Source: Lineus longissimus (Eukaryota > Nemertea > Pilidiophora > Heteronemertea > Lineidae). Taken from it: a DNA stretch of 64,000 nucleotides. Made by a program: the position numbers and the translations under genes. The notes beneath the pieces are model-generated. The model did not search any database. It saw only the letters and a program-made list of their open reading frames with translations, and was not told the DNA's origin. The DNA is taken from positions 496,001 through 560,000 of the forward strand of contig NC_088324.1 of NCBI RefSeq assembly GCF_910592395.1, given 5' to 3'. Shown in pieces: positions 11,266 to 23,540 of this stretch (its first letter is position 1; every line of letters begins with the position of its first letter).

Positions 11266-11332
11266 CCGAGGGTGCGACAGCCGGAGCTAATGAAAGAGCA
11301 ACAGCTAAAACAGGCATCCACAGGAGAAACAT
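11266..11332 (-). CDS. signal-peptide exon (first coding exon) of secreted LamG gene
   Basis: The ATG at 11,332 opens a 22-codon leader with a typical secretory signal: a hydrophobic core (LLWMPVLAVALSLAPAV) and small residues before the likely cleavage site. The exon ends at 11,266 immediately before a consensus donor (GTAAGT), leaving one G in phase 1. Every LamG exon downstream enters in phase 1, so the splice is in frame. The predicted product is a secreted protein with one to three LamG domains and cysteine-rich modules downstream. The transcription start was not identified. Confidence 0.7.
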
Positions 11333-14163
11333 GATGATGACTGTGAGGCGGTCGCAGCCAGAATGACGAGTTTATGACAGAGTTAAGATTTTAACCAGGC
11401 AAGATTTTGATGTCAAGCAGACGGTTTGACAGCAGATGTTGAAAGCTGATTCGGTCTTAAGTCTGGCTCTGTTCATTGGCGCCACTACTGCTCTCTGCAG
11501 CTGACATGATATGTTACTCTCCCCTTCCAAGTCAATGAAGTACATGTAGACTCGATGCTGGATAATCACGTTAATAGTACATACAGACTTTATCTAATTT
11601 CTTAGTGGTGGTTGTGAGAGGTGAACTATTCAACATGAAAGCTACATGACTGCACCAGTTGGCTACTCGAACCAGAGAGATCCTGAGAACTCATAACGAG
11701 CCAGAGGAAACTTCGGAAATCGTAGCCCGGCAGTTTTGTGAAAATCAAGAAGAACAATTCTACAAGGGCTTGCAATGCTTCGATGAGGTGGACACTGGGA
11801 AGTTGATCTTTCCATTCGCTTCACTCCGACAAAATGTTTTAAGTACCAGCACTGTTACTGGTCCTGGACTTTATAACTCTTTGATAGATGACGGAAATTA
11901 TGAATCACTGGACAAGCGGGGTATTGGCACAATTAGCTGGGAGCGGGAACTTCATGGTGTTGTAGTACAAATAGCCTGGGTCAAACTTGATATGGATCTG
12001 GTCTCAATTGAATTTCACCCCAAAACACAGAACAAGTGGGGTTCAATTCGGTGCTTTAATTGACACCACCACTTAAGTTTTAAAAATACACCCGATGTTG
12101 GAGTTGGCATCAAGTAACATGATCACTCCACGGTACGAACAAATCTGTTTTAGTCTGTGTAACCTTAGATGCTGCACATCTGTTTCATTGTATTTAAAGG
12201 AATCGCCGTTTTACCCGAATTGATTGCAATGGTTTCTATCATAAGAGTACATATTTCAATGGATTAGGCATAGAAAGAGTACATGTTACATTTCAAATCG
12301 AGTTGCACCACACTTTTTCACACTAGTGAGAGCAAATCAATCTCATTTGCTTCAGTAACAGCATACAGGCTCTAGTTGTTCCAACCGATAGTCAGAAATA
12401 AGTAGAATATCGTGATAAAGGAAAGTGAAATAACTAAATAACACACTTCAACTTGTACGGTCAGATGCTCTTTCGGGAAGGTCGACGTTCCAGTTTCTTC
12501 ATATAGATGGCGACATCGTGGTACTGGCAGGTCACCTTGTCTTTGGGAAGTGTCTATCCTGACAACTACTGCTGACCATGTAGATAACACTTCCGTCTGA
12601 TCTGATTCTTGGGCAGGCCGCTAGTTAGCAAATACATGTATATGTATATATATATCGTTAATGAATGGCCGGAATCGTATAAAATCAGGACCTTTTCGGG
12701 ATTTTCAATCCGTAAGCCAGATATAAAATGTTGCTTCACTTTGCTGCCACTAATGCAGAAGGTGTTTTACCTCAGTGACCCATTACATGTACCGATCCAG
12801 CACGACAAAGTCGACCTGATTGTGACAGGACATGTCTTCAGTTACGTAACCGTCATTTTAGCAGACGGGCCGAACCATTCTTGCAGAGGTGAACTCATAT
12901 CTTCGCCTCCTGTCGGGCCACTCTTGCGTTAATTATAACCACGGTTGATAAATGAAGAAACAAGTCATTACAATAACCACAAACATTTAATTAATAAATG
13001 ACTGAGTGGCATTGATTTTCTCTCTAAAACTCATCAAAGTAAAATTAGGGACCAATAAAAGAACATTTTTGGTGCTATTTCCCCATGTAGAGTAATTAAG
13101 GGATGAAATATTCAATAATCATTGACCAGGGAAATAGCTTTCTCATTACAACCACGGTCCACTTGCCTGCAGGGTCCCCTATTGGCAGGTTTTCTTGTGC
13201 AGGTTCCTCATAACAGAGGTCTAATTGGAAGCTGAACATAACAAATTTGGGGAAATCAATCCGTGTTTTGAGGAAAACCAAGATTTTCACTCGGGCAATA
13301 CTGACAATAATGAACCATGCACACAACGCATGCTGATAGGACATCACTTTTCCCTCACTCATTGGTCAAACATTCATATCTGCAGTCAGACCGTCGGCCA
13401 TCTGTGGTCAGTAACTTTCGAACAAGAGCCTCTCAAGGTGCAGGAAATAACCACTAAGACCTAATCATATCTACAGTAAGCTAAATTCGAGACAAATCCG
13501 AATTATTACTTCTTCAGTATTAAAGAATGCACTTGATATGGGATATGTCCCAATCTCTTAACCATTTAGTTGAGGACTTTCATTTTGGTCAGCCAATATA
13601 TTTTACTGTGTGGAGCCACCGGAGAGAACAGCGCATTATCTACCAGCTTCAATAGCATTCCGCGAACTTACTATTTATAGCTCACAAGGTCATTTGCATA
13701 AGATATTGATGACGGTTTAGTCACGTGACAGTCGGACATCGACACTTATTTCTACGCATTTGAGCTTATTTCAAAGTCAATTATCTTTGACCCTGCATTG
13801 TTTTTAGCATGAATGATACCATAAAGTCAGAGAGAGAAAGATTCAGAACAATTATGTAGTATTTCCAACACTCGGACATGTGCCAGATTGAATCTAACTG
13901 CCCTGAGAGATGTTGGCAAGACAGCATATATACTCGACATCAGATTATTCAGAATCAGGTATTCTCATTGTTCACCAGAAATCGACCAAACGAAAAACTT
14001 ACGAAAGAAAATAGAATTGTTCGCAAAAAATTTCATACTTGATTCACATTAGCAAAGTATTAAATCTTACACGTGTTTGATAGACTCGGTGCTTCGTGAC
14101 CGTAGCTTTATGCGTGTCTAATGCAAGCAAACAGAAAAAAAACTTGGATCCGTGTCGCGTGTA
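11333..14163. other. intergenic region between LamG gene and Rac-like gene
   Basis: Mostly non-coding. It contains one possible small ORF at 11,659-12,063. Other open frames here are short and show no family features. AATTAATAAATG-type AT-rich palindromes occur near 12,990. Confidence 0.4.
11659..12063 (+). CDS. unrecognised 134-codon open frame, possible exon or element remnant
   Basis: The frame is open from just after an in-frame stop near 11,649 to a stop at 12,063, but has no ATG at its left end, so an upstream exon or decay is implied. Its composition is protein-like (for example ARQFCENQEEQFYKGLQCF and GIGTISWERELHGVVVQIAW). I recognise no domain. It lies about 330 bp upstream of, and divergent from, the signal-peptide exon. 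It may be chance. Confidence 0.25.
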   Translation: MATRTREILRTHNEPEETSEIVARQFCENQEEQFYKGLQCFDEVDTGKLIFPFASLRQNVLSTSTVTGPGLYNSLIDDGNYESLDKRGIGTISWERELHGVVVQIAWVKLDMDLVSIEFHPKTQNKWGSIRCFN

Positions 14164-14169
14164 TTTATT
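14164..14169 (-). terminator. candidate polyadenylation signal of Rac-like gene
   Basis: TTTATT on the plus strand reads AATAAA on the minus strand, about 340 nt downstream of the stop codon at 14,508. No stronger candidate was noticed nearer. Confidence 0.35.
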
Positions 14170-14507
14170 ACATATATTCAATGATACGAGGACGTCGTCT
14201 GTTGGTTATGGGGCCTCCGATGTCAGTCGATATCTCCATCGATCTCCCCATTTCCTCCGCGTTATAAAGCAACTTAGTTATGAGGACCTGCCCTAATCCC
14301 CACAACCGGGAATATGACCTTATAGTGAGGGAAAAACTTATTCCAGGTCCCCCTAACGACGTGCTAACAAAAGTACCCGAATGTCTATATGTATACGTAT
14401 AAATTTTGCTATAATTCGCGGATCTCAAACTCTCCAGTATCAGCCCTTACCCGAGGTTAAAGAATACGGAATTTAACAGCCGGAACATTGGTTTGTTTAG
14501 CCACGGA

Positions 14508-16277
14508 TCATAACAGTCTACACTTCTTATTTCCATTATTGGTCTGCAATTTCACTGGTTTCATTGCAGCCTGCACAGCCGTGTTGAAAACAGTGGTCAA
14601 GTTCTTCTGCGTCAATGCGGAGCATTCAATGTATCTGCAAGCACCTATCGTCTTGGCCATAGCAAGCCCTTGCAAGTTGCTGATTGGTTTCTTATTCTGA
14701 TGACATAATACATCGATGAGGTCATCGTCCTCGCGCAGGTCCTCTTTAGTCCCGATTAGAACTATTGGGACGTTCGGAGAGTAGTGACGGATTTCTGGAT
14801 ACCACTTTACGCGCACGTTTTCTAGTGAGGTGGGGCTGATCAGGGAAAAACACACTAGAAACACATCCTGAAAACAACAAAGAATAAGAATACCTACATT
14901 ATCTATCAAGGGGAATCATCATATGTGTTAAAGTGATCTCCTACCGGTCTTCTGCAAAGTTGAAAAGGAGCGCTATAAGGAGATTGACAAGGTCACTCCA
15001 GTAAGAATTGTATTCACCCGAATGACCCGTTAACCATGGCCTGTGCATGGACGTGTGTTGCCTCCAAGGAAACCATACCTCCTGTTCACCAGTCGCAGTG
15101 TAGGCCTACTGAATGAACGTTAGCTTTCATGATCTTGTACCTAAACCTCTCTATTAGCATCCTGGATAGTGGTGCATAATGTAGGATGAGACAAGACCAC
15201 AATTGATTTTTTAAGCCTTTTAGCAGTTAAATTGTCAATGTTTGACCGCGACGCATCAAAGAACGCGTCAAGTAGTGAAACTGAAATTCGGATATGATAT
15301 ACGGGCTAGTCTTGCGAGTAACTGGTGCGATTTAAATTGGTGATTGACCACGGAAATTTTTTTTTAAATTGACAAGTTTGACACAAGTGGACATTTTTAC
15401 CCATAGCGGCCATTTTCACTCCAAATTTGAACCACCCCCTATGGCCAGGTTGTCGAAATTCAAAATTATTTTTTTTACCAAACAATTTATTTATATCTGT
15501 GGACTTGCCACAGCAAATATTTTTTCAATACCTCTCCAAATATGTACTTGAGAGTAAAAAACATGCACTCGTCTAATAGATAGGCCTGGACCCTCCAACC
15601 TCTGAATATTCATTAGTGGTCTTGTCTCGGATATGATATCATCAAGTGGGATCGCGGATATTCCCCGGAAGCCTGATATTCAGCTGGGAGACAATGTCAT
15701 GAACCCACATTACAGGGTTCACGAGGAATTCCATCATTATCGTTAGGTAATGGTGTTCTAATTATCAAGATAAGCACTTCTGACATTAAGCCAAAACTAG
15801 TGTTCGACCACCACAGGCTCCGCGACGTTTAAGGACTTCCGGGCCATTTAATCCATTTTACAAATAATGTCCATCATATTTTTGTACAGGTACCAACATG
15901 TTCCATAACTCTTTTGAATGAAAAGGTTGAAAAAAGAGGAAATCACCGAAAGGGATTATTTCATCATTGGACATTGTCATTGGTGAAACGCTTACATGCT
16001 TTGAGTACGGTATAGGGCGGAGGTTGGGGGGTTATATCTTCTTTACTCACCGTCATTGGATAAGATAATGGTCTCAGCCTGTCGTAGTCTTCTTGGCCGG
16101 CTGTGTCCCACAGGTTCAGTGAACACGGCGAGTTGTCCACCATGATATTGGCCGAGTAGTTATCAAACACGGTCATGATGTAGTCATGGCTGAATGTCTG
16201 TTGTTGGCGTAGGTCATCAGCATGCAGGTCTTCCCCACAGCGCCGTCTCCCACCACCACACACTTGATGTGATCCAT
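14508..16277 (-). CDS. Rac-like small GTPase, two exons, frameshift in exon 1
   Basis: Exon 1 is 16,277-16,051 and exon 2 is 14,867-14,508, joined across a GT-AG intron (ACG|GTGAGT ... TTTTCAG|GAT). Exon 1 has the P-loop GDGAVGKT, switch [14 protein letters not shown] and the switch II motif [17 protein letters not shown]. Exon 2 has [18 protein letters not shown], the G4 motif GTKEDLR, the G5 motif CSAL and a C-terminal CRLL, a CAAX box of the geranylgeranylated type. These are Rho-family switches for the cytoskeleton, and closest to Rac. Between the P-loop and switch I, at about 16,197-16,203, the frame shifts: reading from the ATG gives a stop 34 codons in, while the switch regions lie in another frame. 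Exon 1 is 227 nt, not a multiple of three. The gene is therefore a young pseudogene or an assembly error; the remaining motifs are intact. Confidence 0.75.
14868..16050 (-). other. intron of Rac-like gene
   Basis: A 1,183-nt intron at the same position as the intron of the plus-strand paralogue (between LSYPxT and DVFL). No repeats of note. Confidence 0.7.
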
Positions 16278-17300
16278 GCAAGTGTTGCTTTGACGTAAGG
16301 ACGACTCTCCAAGGTGATGGTGACCTCTCAAATGACAAGGCGCGAATTCCTTTAGTTGTCGATAATGTCACTCTCAGTCGGTCACGGCCTGTGTTGCCTC
16401 CGTCAGATCGGCAGCGCCTCTCACTTAAATATTGCAACCGCGCGTGTTAAGACCTACCAAAACGATCCTTGTTTTCAACGTCTGCTTATGGAGAGTATTT
16501 AAATTGGATCCTTGTTTTCAACGTCTGCTTATGAAGAGTATTTGAATTGGAATGATAGCGTCTCAAAAAAGAAAAATTATTAGAAAATTCAATGGGGCTT
16601 ACACAGCATGATCCGCCTACGATATCCTATTCCGGTTGTTAGCCTCGTGTGATTTGGCCGTCATCGTCAATCGGACGAGATCATTATATACTCAGGATCA
16701 AATTGGAAACAATGACGTCATTTGTTTATTGACAGGGGGACCTCACACTAATACTTAGACCATGTACAGCTTGCAGGTGTAATTGTATATGAATTAGGTC
16801 ATGCCTCGAGGTTACCAGTTCACGTCACAAGTTCATGGATATTTGCCCTGCTTCTCGTGTTACAATACATACCATTTAGTCCAATCACGGATTATCGAGC
16901 GATCATTATGGATTATTATGATGACTGAGTATTATCCAGGAGATAGTCACAGTGAAGCCTTAAACACACCAGGAAGAATGCAAATACCTTAAAAGGTATT
17001 TCCTATATCATTGTCACAACTTCATTCTTAAAGCTGATCTCGTTTTGATCATGGTTGAAAGGGAGAATCTTTCTTCACGTCAAAAGGAGTAAATCAACTC
17101 TGTCCAGGGCCTGGTTATTTGAAAACAAAGTGTCACTGCCCGTGGGGTTTCCTTAACTTGGAATTATCTCCTTCAGCCGTTAGACTTGAAATACCAGGCA
17201 AAAAGTTAACGCCAGAGTTAGTGACAAAATTTGCTTTGAACAACTGGACCGAGCACGGTAAAACCCGCCTTCTATAGATAGAGACCAACATCTAGACACC
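16278..17300. other. upstream region shared by two divergent GTPase genes
   Basis: Non-coding. A 43-bp segment beginning GATCCTTGTTTTCAACG is repeated in tandem twice at about 16,464-16,549, upstream of the Rac-like start. No clear promoter element was found. Confidence 0.4.
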
Positions 17301-19152
17301 TCCAGCGAATGACCAAGGAGAAAAATGCTAAAGGGTCCAGCGAATGGCCAAGGAGAACAACGCTAAATGGTCTAGCGATTGGCCAAGGAAAACAACGCTA
17401 AAGGGTCTAGCGATAGGCCAAGGAAAACAACGCTAAAGGGTCTAGCGATAGGCCAAGGAAAACAACGCTAAAGGGTCTAGCGACAGGCCAAGGAAAACAA
17501 CGCTAAAGGGTCTAGCGACAGGCCAAGGAAAACAACGCTAAAGGGTCTAGCGATAGGCCAAGGAAAACAACGCTAAAGGGTCTAGCGATAGGCCAAGGAA
17601 AACAACGCTAAAGGGTCTAGCAATAGGCCAAGGAAAACAACGCTAAATGGTCTAGCGATAGGCCAAGGAAAACAACGCTAAAGGGTCTAGCGATAGGCCA
17701 AGGAAAACAACGCTAAAGGGTCCAGCGATAGGCCAAGGAAAACAACGCTAAAGGGTCTAGCGATAGGCCAAGGAAAACAACGCTAAAGGGTCCAGCGAAT
17801 GGCCAAGGAAAACAACGCTAAAGGGTCTAGCGATAGGCCAAGGAAAACAATGCTAAAGGGTCCAGCGAATGGCCAAGGAAAACAACGCTAAAGGGTCTAG
17901 CGATAGGCCAAGGAAAACAACGCTAAAGGGTCTAGCGATAGGCCAAGGAAAACAACGCTAAATGGTCTAGCGATAGGCCAAGGAAAACAACGCTAAAGGG
18001 TCTAGCGATAGGCCAAGGAAAACAATGCTAAAGGGTCTAGCGATAGGCCAAGGAAAACAACGCTAAAGGGTCAAGCGACAGGCCAAGGAAAACAATGCTA
18101 AAGGGTCTAGCGATAGGCCAAGGAAAACAACGCTAAATGGTCTAGCGATAGGCCAAGGAAAACAACGCTAAATGGTCTGGCGATAGGCCAAGGAAAACAA
18201 CGCTAAAAGGTCTAGCGACAGGCCAAGGAAAACAATGCTAAAGGGTCTAGCGATAGGCCAAGGAAAACAACGCTAAAGGGTCTAGCGATTGGCCAAGGAA
18301 AACAACGCTAAAGGGTCTAGCGATTGGCCAAGGAAAACAACGCTAAAGGGTCTAGCGATAGGCCAAGGAAAACAACGCTAAAGGGTCTAGCGATAGGCCA
18401 AGGAGAACAACGCTAAATGGTCTAGCGATAGGCCAAGGAAAACAACGCTAAAGGGTCTAGCGATAGGCCAAGGAAAACAACGCTAAAGGGTCTAGCGATA
18501 GGCCAAGGAAAACAACGCTAAATGGTCTAGCGATTGGCCAAGGAAAACAATGCTAAAGGGTCTAGCGACAGGCCAAGGAAAACAACGCTAAAGGGTCTAG
18601 CGACAGGCCAAGGAAAACAACGCTAAATGGTCTAGCGATAGGCCAAGGAAAACAACGCTAAAGGGTCTAGCGATAGGCCAAGGAAAACAACGCTAAAGGG
18701 TCCAGCGATAGGCCAAGGAAAACAACGCTAAAGGGTCTAGCGATAGGCCAAGGAAAACAACGCTAAAGGGTCTAGCGATAGGCAAAGGAAAACAACGCTA
18801 AAGGGTCTAGCGATAGGCCAAGGAGAAAATGCTAAAGGGTCTAGCGAATGGCCAAGGAGAACAACGCTAAATGGTCTAGCGATAGGCCAAGGAAAACAAC
18901 GCTAAAGGGTCTAGCGATAGGCCAAGGAAAACAACGCTAAATGGTCTAGCGACAGGCCAAGGAGAAAATGCTAAAGGGTCCAGCGAATGGCCAAGGAGAA
19001 CAACGCTAAATGGTCTAGCGATAGGCCAAGGAAAACAATGCTAAAGGGTCCAGCGATAGGCCAAGGAGAAAATGCTAAAGGGTCTAGCGATAGGCCAAGG
19101 AGAAAATGCTAAAGGGTCTAGCGATTGGCCAAGAAGCGAGCAATGCTAAAAG
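17301..19152. repeat. 35-bp minisatellite, about 53 copies
   Basis: A head-to-tail array with the core GGTCTAGCGATAGGCCAAGG followed by AAAACAACGCTAAAG. Units vary at a few fixed positions (TCTAGCGATA, TCCAGCGAAT, AACAACG, AACAATG). Variant units recur in blocks, a sign of multi-unit amplification. It lies between two divergently oriented GTPase genes. Because 35 is not a multiple of three, no long frame results. Confidence 0.95.
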
Positions 19153-20012
19153 GATGTCCATTTTCCATGTGGAGTTCTGTCAACTGACGAGCGTCTCAAA
19201 CCACACTTTAATTGATTCTCTCCTGACTGAAGCGTAAAGACCAGACTTCGGTGAAAGTTTACGATCGATATCATTTCATACTTGACCCACTATTGTCAGT
19301 GATGACGCTTCTCCTGGTATGCTATAAATATGTTTGTATATTTGATCGGCGAGGTCAGATAAGTTGATTTACCATACACGGAAGATTGCGCAGACATTTC
19401 TTTAACCACGGTAGTCATCGTCTGCCACTCTTTGGAATCTGACCACATTACTAGCAAATCGAGGTAGGATAAACATGTAGTTCACCTTCGTTTGAACTCC
19501 TATCCCTTTCTATACCCAGCGTGGACCGTGTGGATATCAGCCGAATTGTGGCAACGTCATCATTCCCAAATTGTCCAACAGGGCCCGTTAAGTACTAAAG
19601 TGTGAAGGATGGGATAATTGTTGTCGTACAGGGGTGGACCTTTTCATGCACAGCAGTAGATATTTCGCCGAGTCTCGTGGCTGAGTAAAGGACAAAGAAC
19701 GGCCGAGTTTATAGTGTTGTTCAAATGGCTTCTCTCTTTTATCTTTAAAGGTTTGGTTTTCTATTGCACTCCAAATAGACTGATCTATGTAAACAATCCC
19801 AGAAACCACCCTACAAGAGTTCAGAATATACATCAGATGAAGCATTGTCAAGTGCCCTATTAGCTACCGAAGCCGATGACGCACAGTCACTCTCTCAACC
19901 TCCAAATAAAGGACACTCGCACTACTAAGAAAGGACACTCTCGAAATATCTAACGAAAGGGAACAAGCCATTCCAACAACATTATAGAGAAAGAACACTT
20001 CTTGTGTTAGAG
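19153..20012. other. 5' flank of plus-strand GTPase gene
   Basis: Non-coding sequence between the 35-bp array and the ATG at 20,013. No TATA box or splice structure could be assigned. Confidence 0.4.
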
Positions 20013-23000
20013 ATGTCGTCTGAGAACATCGCCGATGATGACACCTCGTCTGTCGCCCAATCTGGTGATGGCAAGGTCCAGGTAAAGTGCGTGGTGGTCG
20101 GCGACGGTACGGTGGGAAAGACGTGCCTGCTGATAAGCTATTCCACAGATACCTTTAAGGAAAACCATATCCCCACCGTGTTTGATAACTATAGCACAAA
20201 CGTCATGTTCAGTGGCGTACCAGTTAACCTTGGACTATGGGACACGGCGGGGCAAGGCGACTATGACAGACTGCGGCCGCTATCTTACCCGAATACCGTA
20301 AGTATCATGTTCCATCATTTAAAAATCCATGGCACAAGTGAGCGCCTTCAGTTTGAGCTGATTTGAGCGCCTTGCTACCCAAGACAGTCTCGGTTAAGAC
20401 CAAAGTTTGAGCTGAAGTGAGCGTCTTGCTACCCAAGACAGTCTCGGTTAAGACCAAAGTTTGAGCTGAAGTGATCGCCTTGCTACCCAAGACAGTCTCG
20501 GTTGAGACCAAAGTTTGATGGCAGGTAAGCGTCTTGCATTGCAAGAGAGTACCGGTTGAGACCAAAGTTTGATGGCAGGTAAGCGTCTTGCATTGCGAGA
20601 CAGTCTCGGTTGACACCAAAGTTTGATGGCAGGTAAGTGCCTTGCGTTGCAAGACAGTACCGGCTGAGACCAAAGTTTGATGACTGGTAAGTGCCTTGCA
20701 ATGCAAGACAGTACCGGTTGAGACCAGTTTCATGGCAGGTAAGCGCCTTGCATTGTAAGACAGTGCTGGTTGAGACCAAAGTTTGATGACAGGTAAGTGC
20801 CTTGCATTGCAAGACAGTGCTGGTTGAGACCAAAGTTTGATGACAGGTAAGTGCCTTGCATTGCAAGACAGTGCTGGTTGAGACCAAAGTTTGATGGCAG
20901 GTAAGTGACTTGCATTGCAAGACAGTGCTGGTTGAGACCAAAGTTTGATGGCAGGTAAGTGCCTTGCATTGCAAGACAGTACCGGTTGAGACCAAAGTTT
21001 GATGGCAGGTAAGTGCCTTGCATTGCAAGACAGTGCTGGTTGAGACAAAAGTTTGATGGCAGGTTAGTGCCTTGCATTGCAAGACAGTACCGGTTGAGAC
21101 CAAAGTGTGATGGCAGGTAAGCGCCTTGCATTGCAAGACAGTACCGGTTGAGACCGAAGTTTGATGACTGGTAAGTGCCTTGCGTTGCAAGACAGTACCG
21201 GCTGAGACCAAAGTTTGATGACTGGTAAGTGCCTTGCATTGCAAGACAGTGCCGGTTGAGACAAAAGTTTGATGGCAGGTTAGTGCCTTGCATTGCAAGG
21301 CAGTACCGGTTGAGACCAAAGTTTAATGGCAGGTAAGCGCCTTGCATGGCAAAACAGTTCCGGTTGAGACCAAAGTTTGATGGCAGTTAAGTGCCTTGCA
21401 TTGCAAGACAGTACCGGTTGAGACCAAAGTTTAATGGCAGGTAAGCGCCTTGCATTGCAAGACAGCACCGGTTGAGACCAAAGTTTGATGGCAGGTAAAC
21501 GCCTTGCATTGTAAGACAGTACCGGTTGAGACCAAAGTTTGATGGCAGATAAGCGCCTTGCATTGCAAGACAGTACCGGTTGAGACCAAAGTTTAATGGC
21601 AGGTAAGCGCCTTGCATTGCAAGACAGCACCGGTTGAGACCAAAGTTTGATGGCAGGTAAACGCCTTGCATTGTAAGACAGTACCGGTTGAGACCAAAGT
21701 TTGATGGCAGGTAAACGCCTTGCATGGCAAGACAATACCGGTTAGACCAAAGTTTGATGGCAGGTAAGCGCCTTGCATTGCAAGACAGTACCGGTTGAGA
21801 CCAAAGTTTGATGGCAGGTAAGCGCCTTGCATGGCAAGACAGTACCGGTTGAGACCAAAGTTTGATGGTAGGTACGCGCCTTGCATGGCAAGACAGTACC
21901 GGTTGAGACCAAAGTTTGATGGTAGGTAAGTGCCTTGCATTGTAAGACAGTATCGGTTGAGACCAAAGTTTGAGCTGATGTGAGCGCCTTGCTACCCAAG
22001 ACAGTCTTGGCTGAGACCAAAGTTTGATGGCAGGTAAGTGCCTTGCAATGCAAGACAGTACCGGTTGAGACCGAAGTTTGATGGTAGGTAAGCGCCTTGC
22101 ATTGCAAGACAGTGCCGGTTGAGACCAAAGTTTGATGGTAGGTAAGCGCCTTGCATGGCAAGACAGTACCGGTTGAGACCAAAGTTTGAAGGCAGGTAAG
22201 CGCCTTGCATTGCAAGACAGTATCGGTTGAGACCAAAGTTTGAGCTGATGTGAGCGCCTTGCTACCCAAGACAGTCTTGGCTGAGACCAAAGTTTGATGG
22301 CAGGTAAGTGCCTTGCAATGCAAGACAGTACCGGCTGAGACCAAAGTTTGATGACTGGTAAGTGCCTTGCAATGCAAGACAGTACCGGCTGAGACCAAAG
22401 TTTGATGGCAGGTAAGCGCCTTGCAATGCAAGACAGTACCGGCTGAGACCAAAGTTTGATGGCAGGTAAGCGCCTTGCATGGCAAGACAGTACCGGTTGA
22501 GACCAAAGTTTGATGGCAGGTAAGTGACTTGCATTGTAAGACAGTACCGGTTGAGACCAAAGTTTGATGGCAGGTAAGCGCCTTGCATTGCAAGACAGTA
22601 CCGGTTGAGACCAAAGTTTGATGGCAGGTAAGCGCCTTGCATTGTAAGACAGTACCGGTTGAGACCAAAGTTTGATGGCAGGTAAGCGCCTTGCATTGTA
22701 AGACAGTACCGGTTGTGTCCAGTTTGATGGCAGGTGAGCGCTTTGCATTGTAAGAAAGTGCTGGTTGAGACCGGTTTGATGGCAGGTAAGCGCTTTGCAT
22801 CCCAATACGGCCTCGGTTGAGACCATGCAAAGACAGTTGTAGGCCTTGCTTATTACAAAGGACAATAAGCCACCATACATGTTGCCCAACATAATATATA
22901 TATATACATAATATATATCATATTTTTGCTCCAGGATGTTTTTCTTATCTGTTTTTCGCTAGTCTCCCCGGATTCATTCGTCAACGTGAGGGAGAACTGG

Positions 23001-23288
23001 CACCCGGAAGTGCGTCATTTTTCTCCAAAAGGGACCATTCCTGTGATTCTGGTCGGGACGAAGGCGGACTTGAGGAGTGATAGAGAGGCTTTGGATTATC
23101 TTAGGAAAAAGAAACAAGCCCCAATCACATACGAACAAGGCATTTCTTTAGCGAAGAGGATCGGGGCGGTGAAGTACGCCGAGTGTTCTGCTAAGACAAT
23201 GAAAGGGGTACATAATGTGTTTGAAGAAGCCATTAGGTCCGTTCTCACTCCGAAGAAGCAATCCAACGGGCGCTGTGTTTTACTTTGA
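20013..23288 (+). CDS. Rac/Rho-family small GTPase, intact, two exons
   Basis: Exon 1 is 20,013-20,297 (95 codons) and exon 2 is 22,935-23,288 (117 codons plus stop), joined in phase 0 (ACC|GTAAGT ... GCTCCAG|GAT). The 212-residue product has an N-terminal extension of about 22 acidic/serine residues, longer than in classical Rac. It has the P-loop GDGTVGKT, switch [15 protein letters not shown], switch [19 protein letters not shown] (Gly where family members usually have Glu after the catalytic Gln), the G4 motif GTKADLR, the G5 motif CSAKT and a C-terminal CVLL, a geranylgeranyl-type CAAX box. This indicates a membrane-attached molecular switch controlling actin or NADPH-oxidase-type outputs. 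The intron position matches the minus-strand paralogue. The Q-G change at switch II could alter GAP or effector contacts. The intron is almost wholly a 54-bp minisatellite. Confidence 0.88.
20354..22826 (+). repeat. 54-bp intronic minisatellite, about 46 copies, rich in 5' splice-site motifs
   Basis: The array has a unit near GCAGGTAAGCGCCTTGCATT, then GCAAGACAGTACCGGTTGAG, then ACCAAAGTTTGATG. The unit length is a multiple of three, which explains several long artefactual open frames on the minus strand. Most units carry CAGGTAAGC or CAGGTAAGT in the sense of the host gene. At least nine exact CAG|GTAAGT sites can be pointed to (for example near 20,630, 20,790, 20,845, 20,900, 20,955, 21,005, 22,030, 22,310 and 22,515). 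Occasional units carry TTTGAGCTGA-type variants that recur as blocks. Confidence 0.95.
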
Positions 23289-23540
23289 CAAATATACGGA
23301 TGTGCTAACTTTCGGTGGGAGAATCAAGGGCTACATCGGTGTGCATCAGCTAACCATACGTTTTAAAGTTTACCGTACTGTTATTGTGAAATATCATTAT
23401 GACCAAAAGGACTGAGAATAGGCCCGCAGCTAGCTTTTTGGTCCTCGTTTTTGGAGGTCGACTGAGATTAATTATACTCTGCGACCTGAAATAGGTCACA
23501 TAAAAAACGTTCTATAATATGATGTATCCTTGTAACCTAC

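Noticed and set aside
20305-22892. Several long minus-strand open frames of up to 501 codons
   Set aside because: They are translations of a 54-bp tandem repeat (a multiple of three) lying in a GTPase intron. The protein is pure repeat in several frames with no domain.
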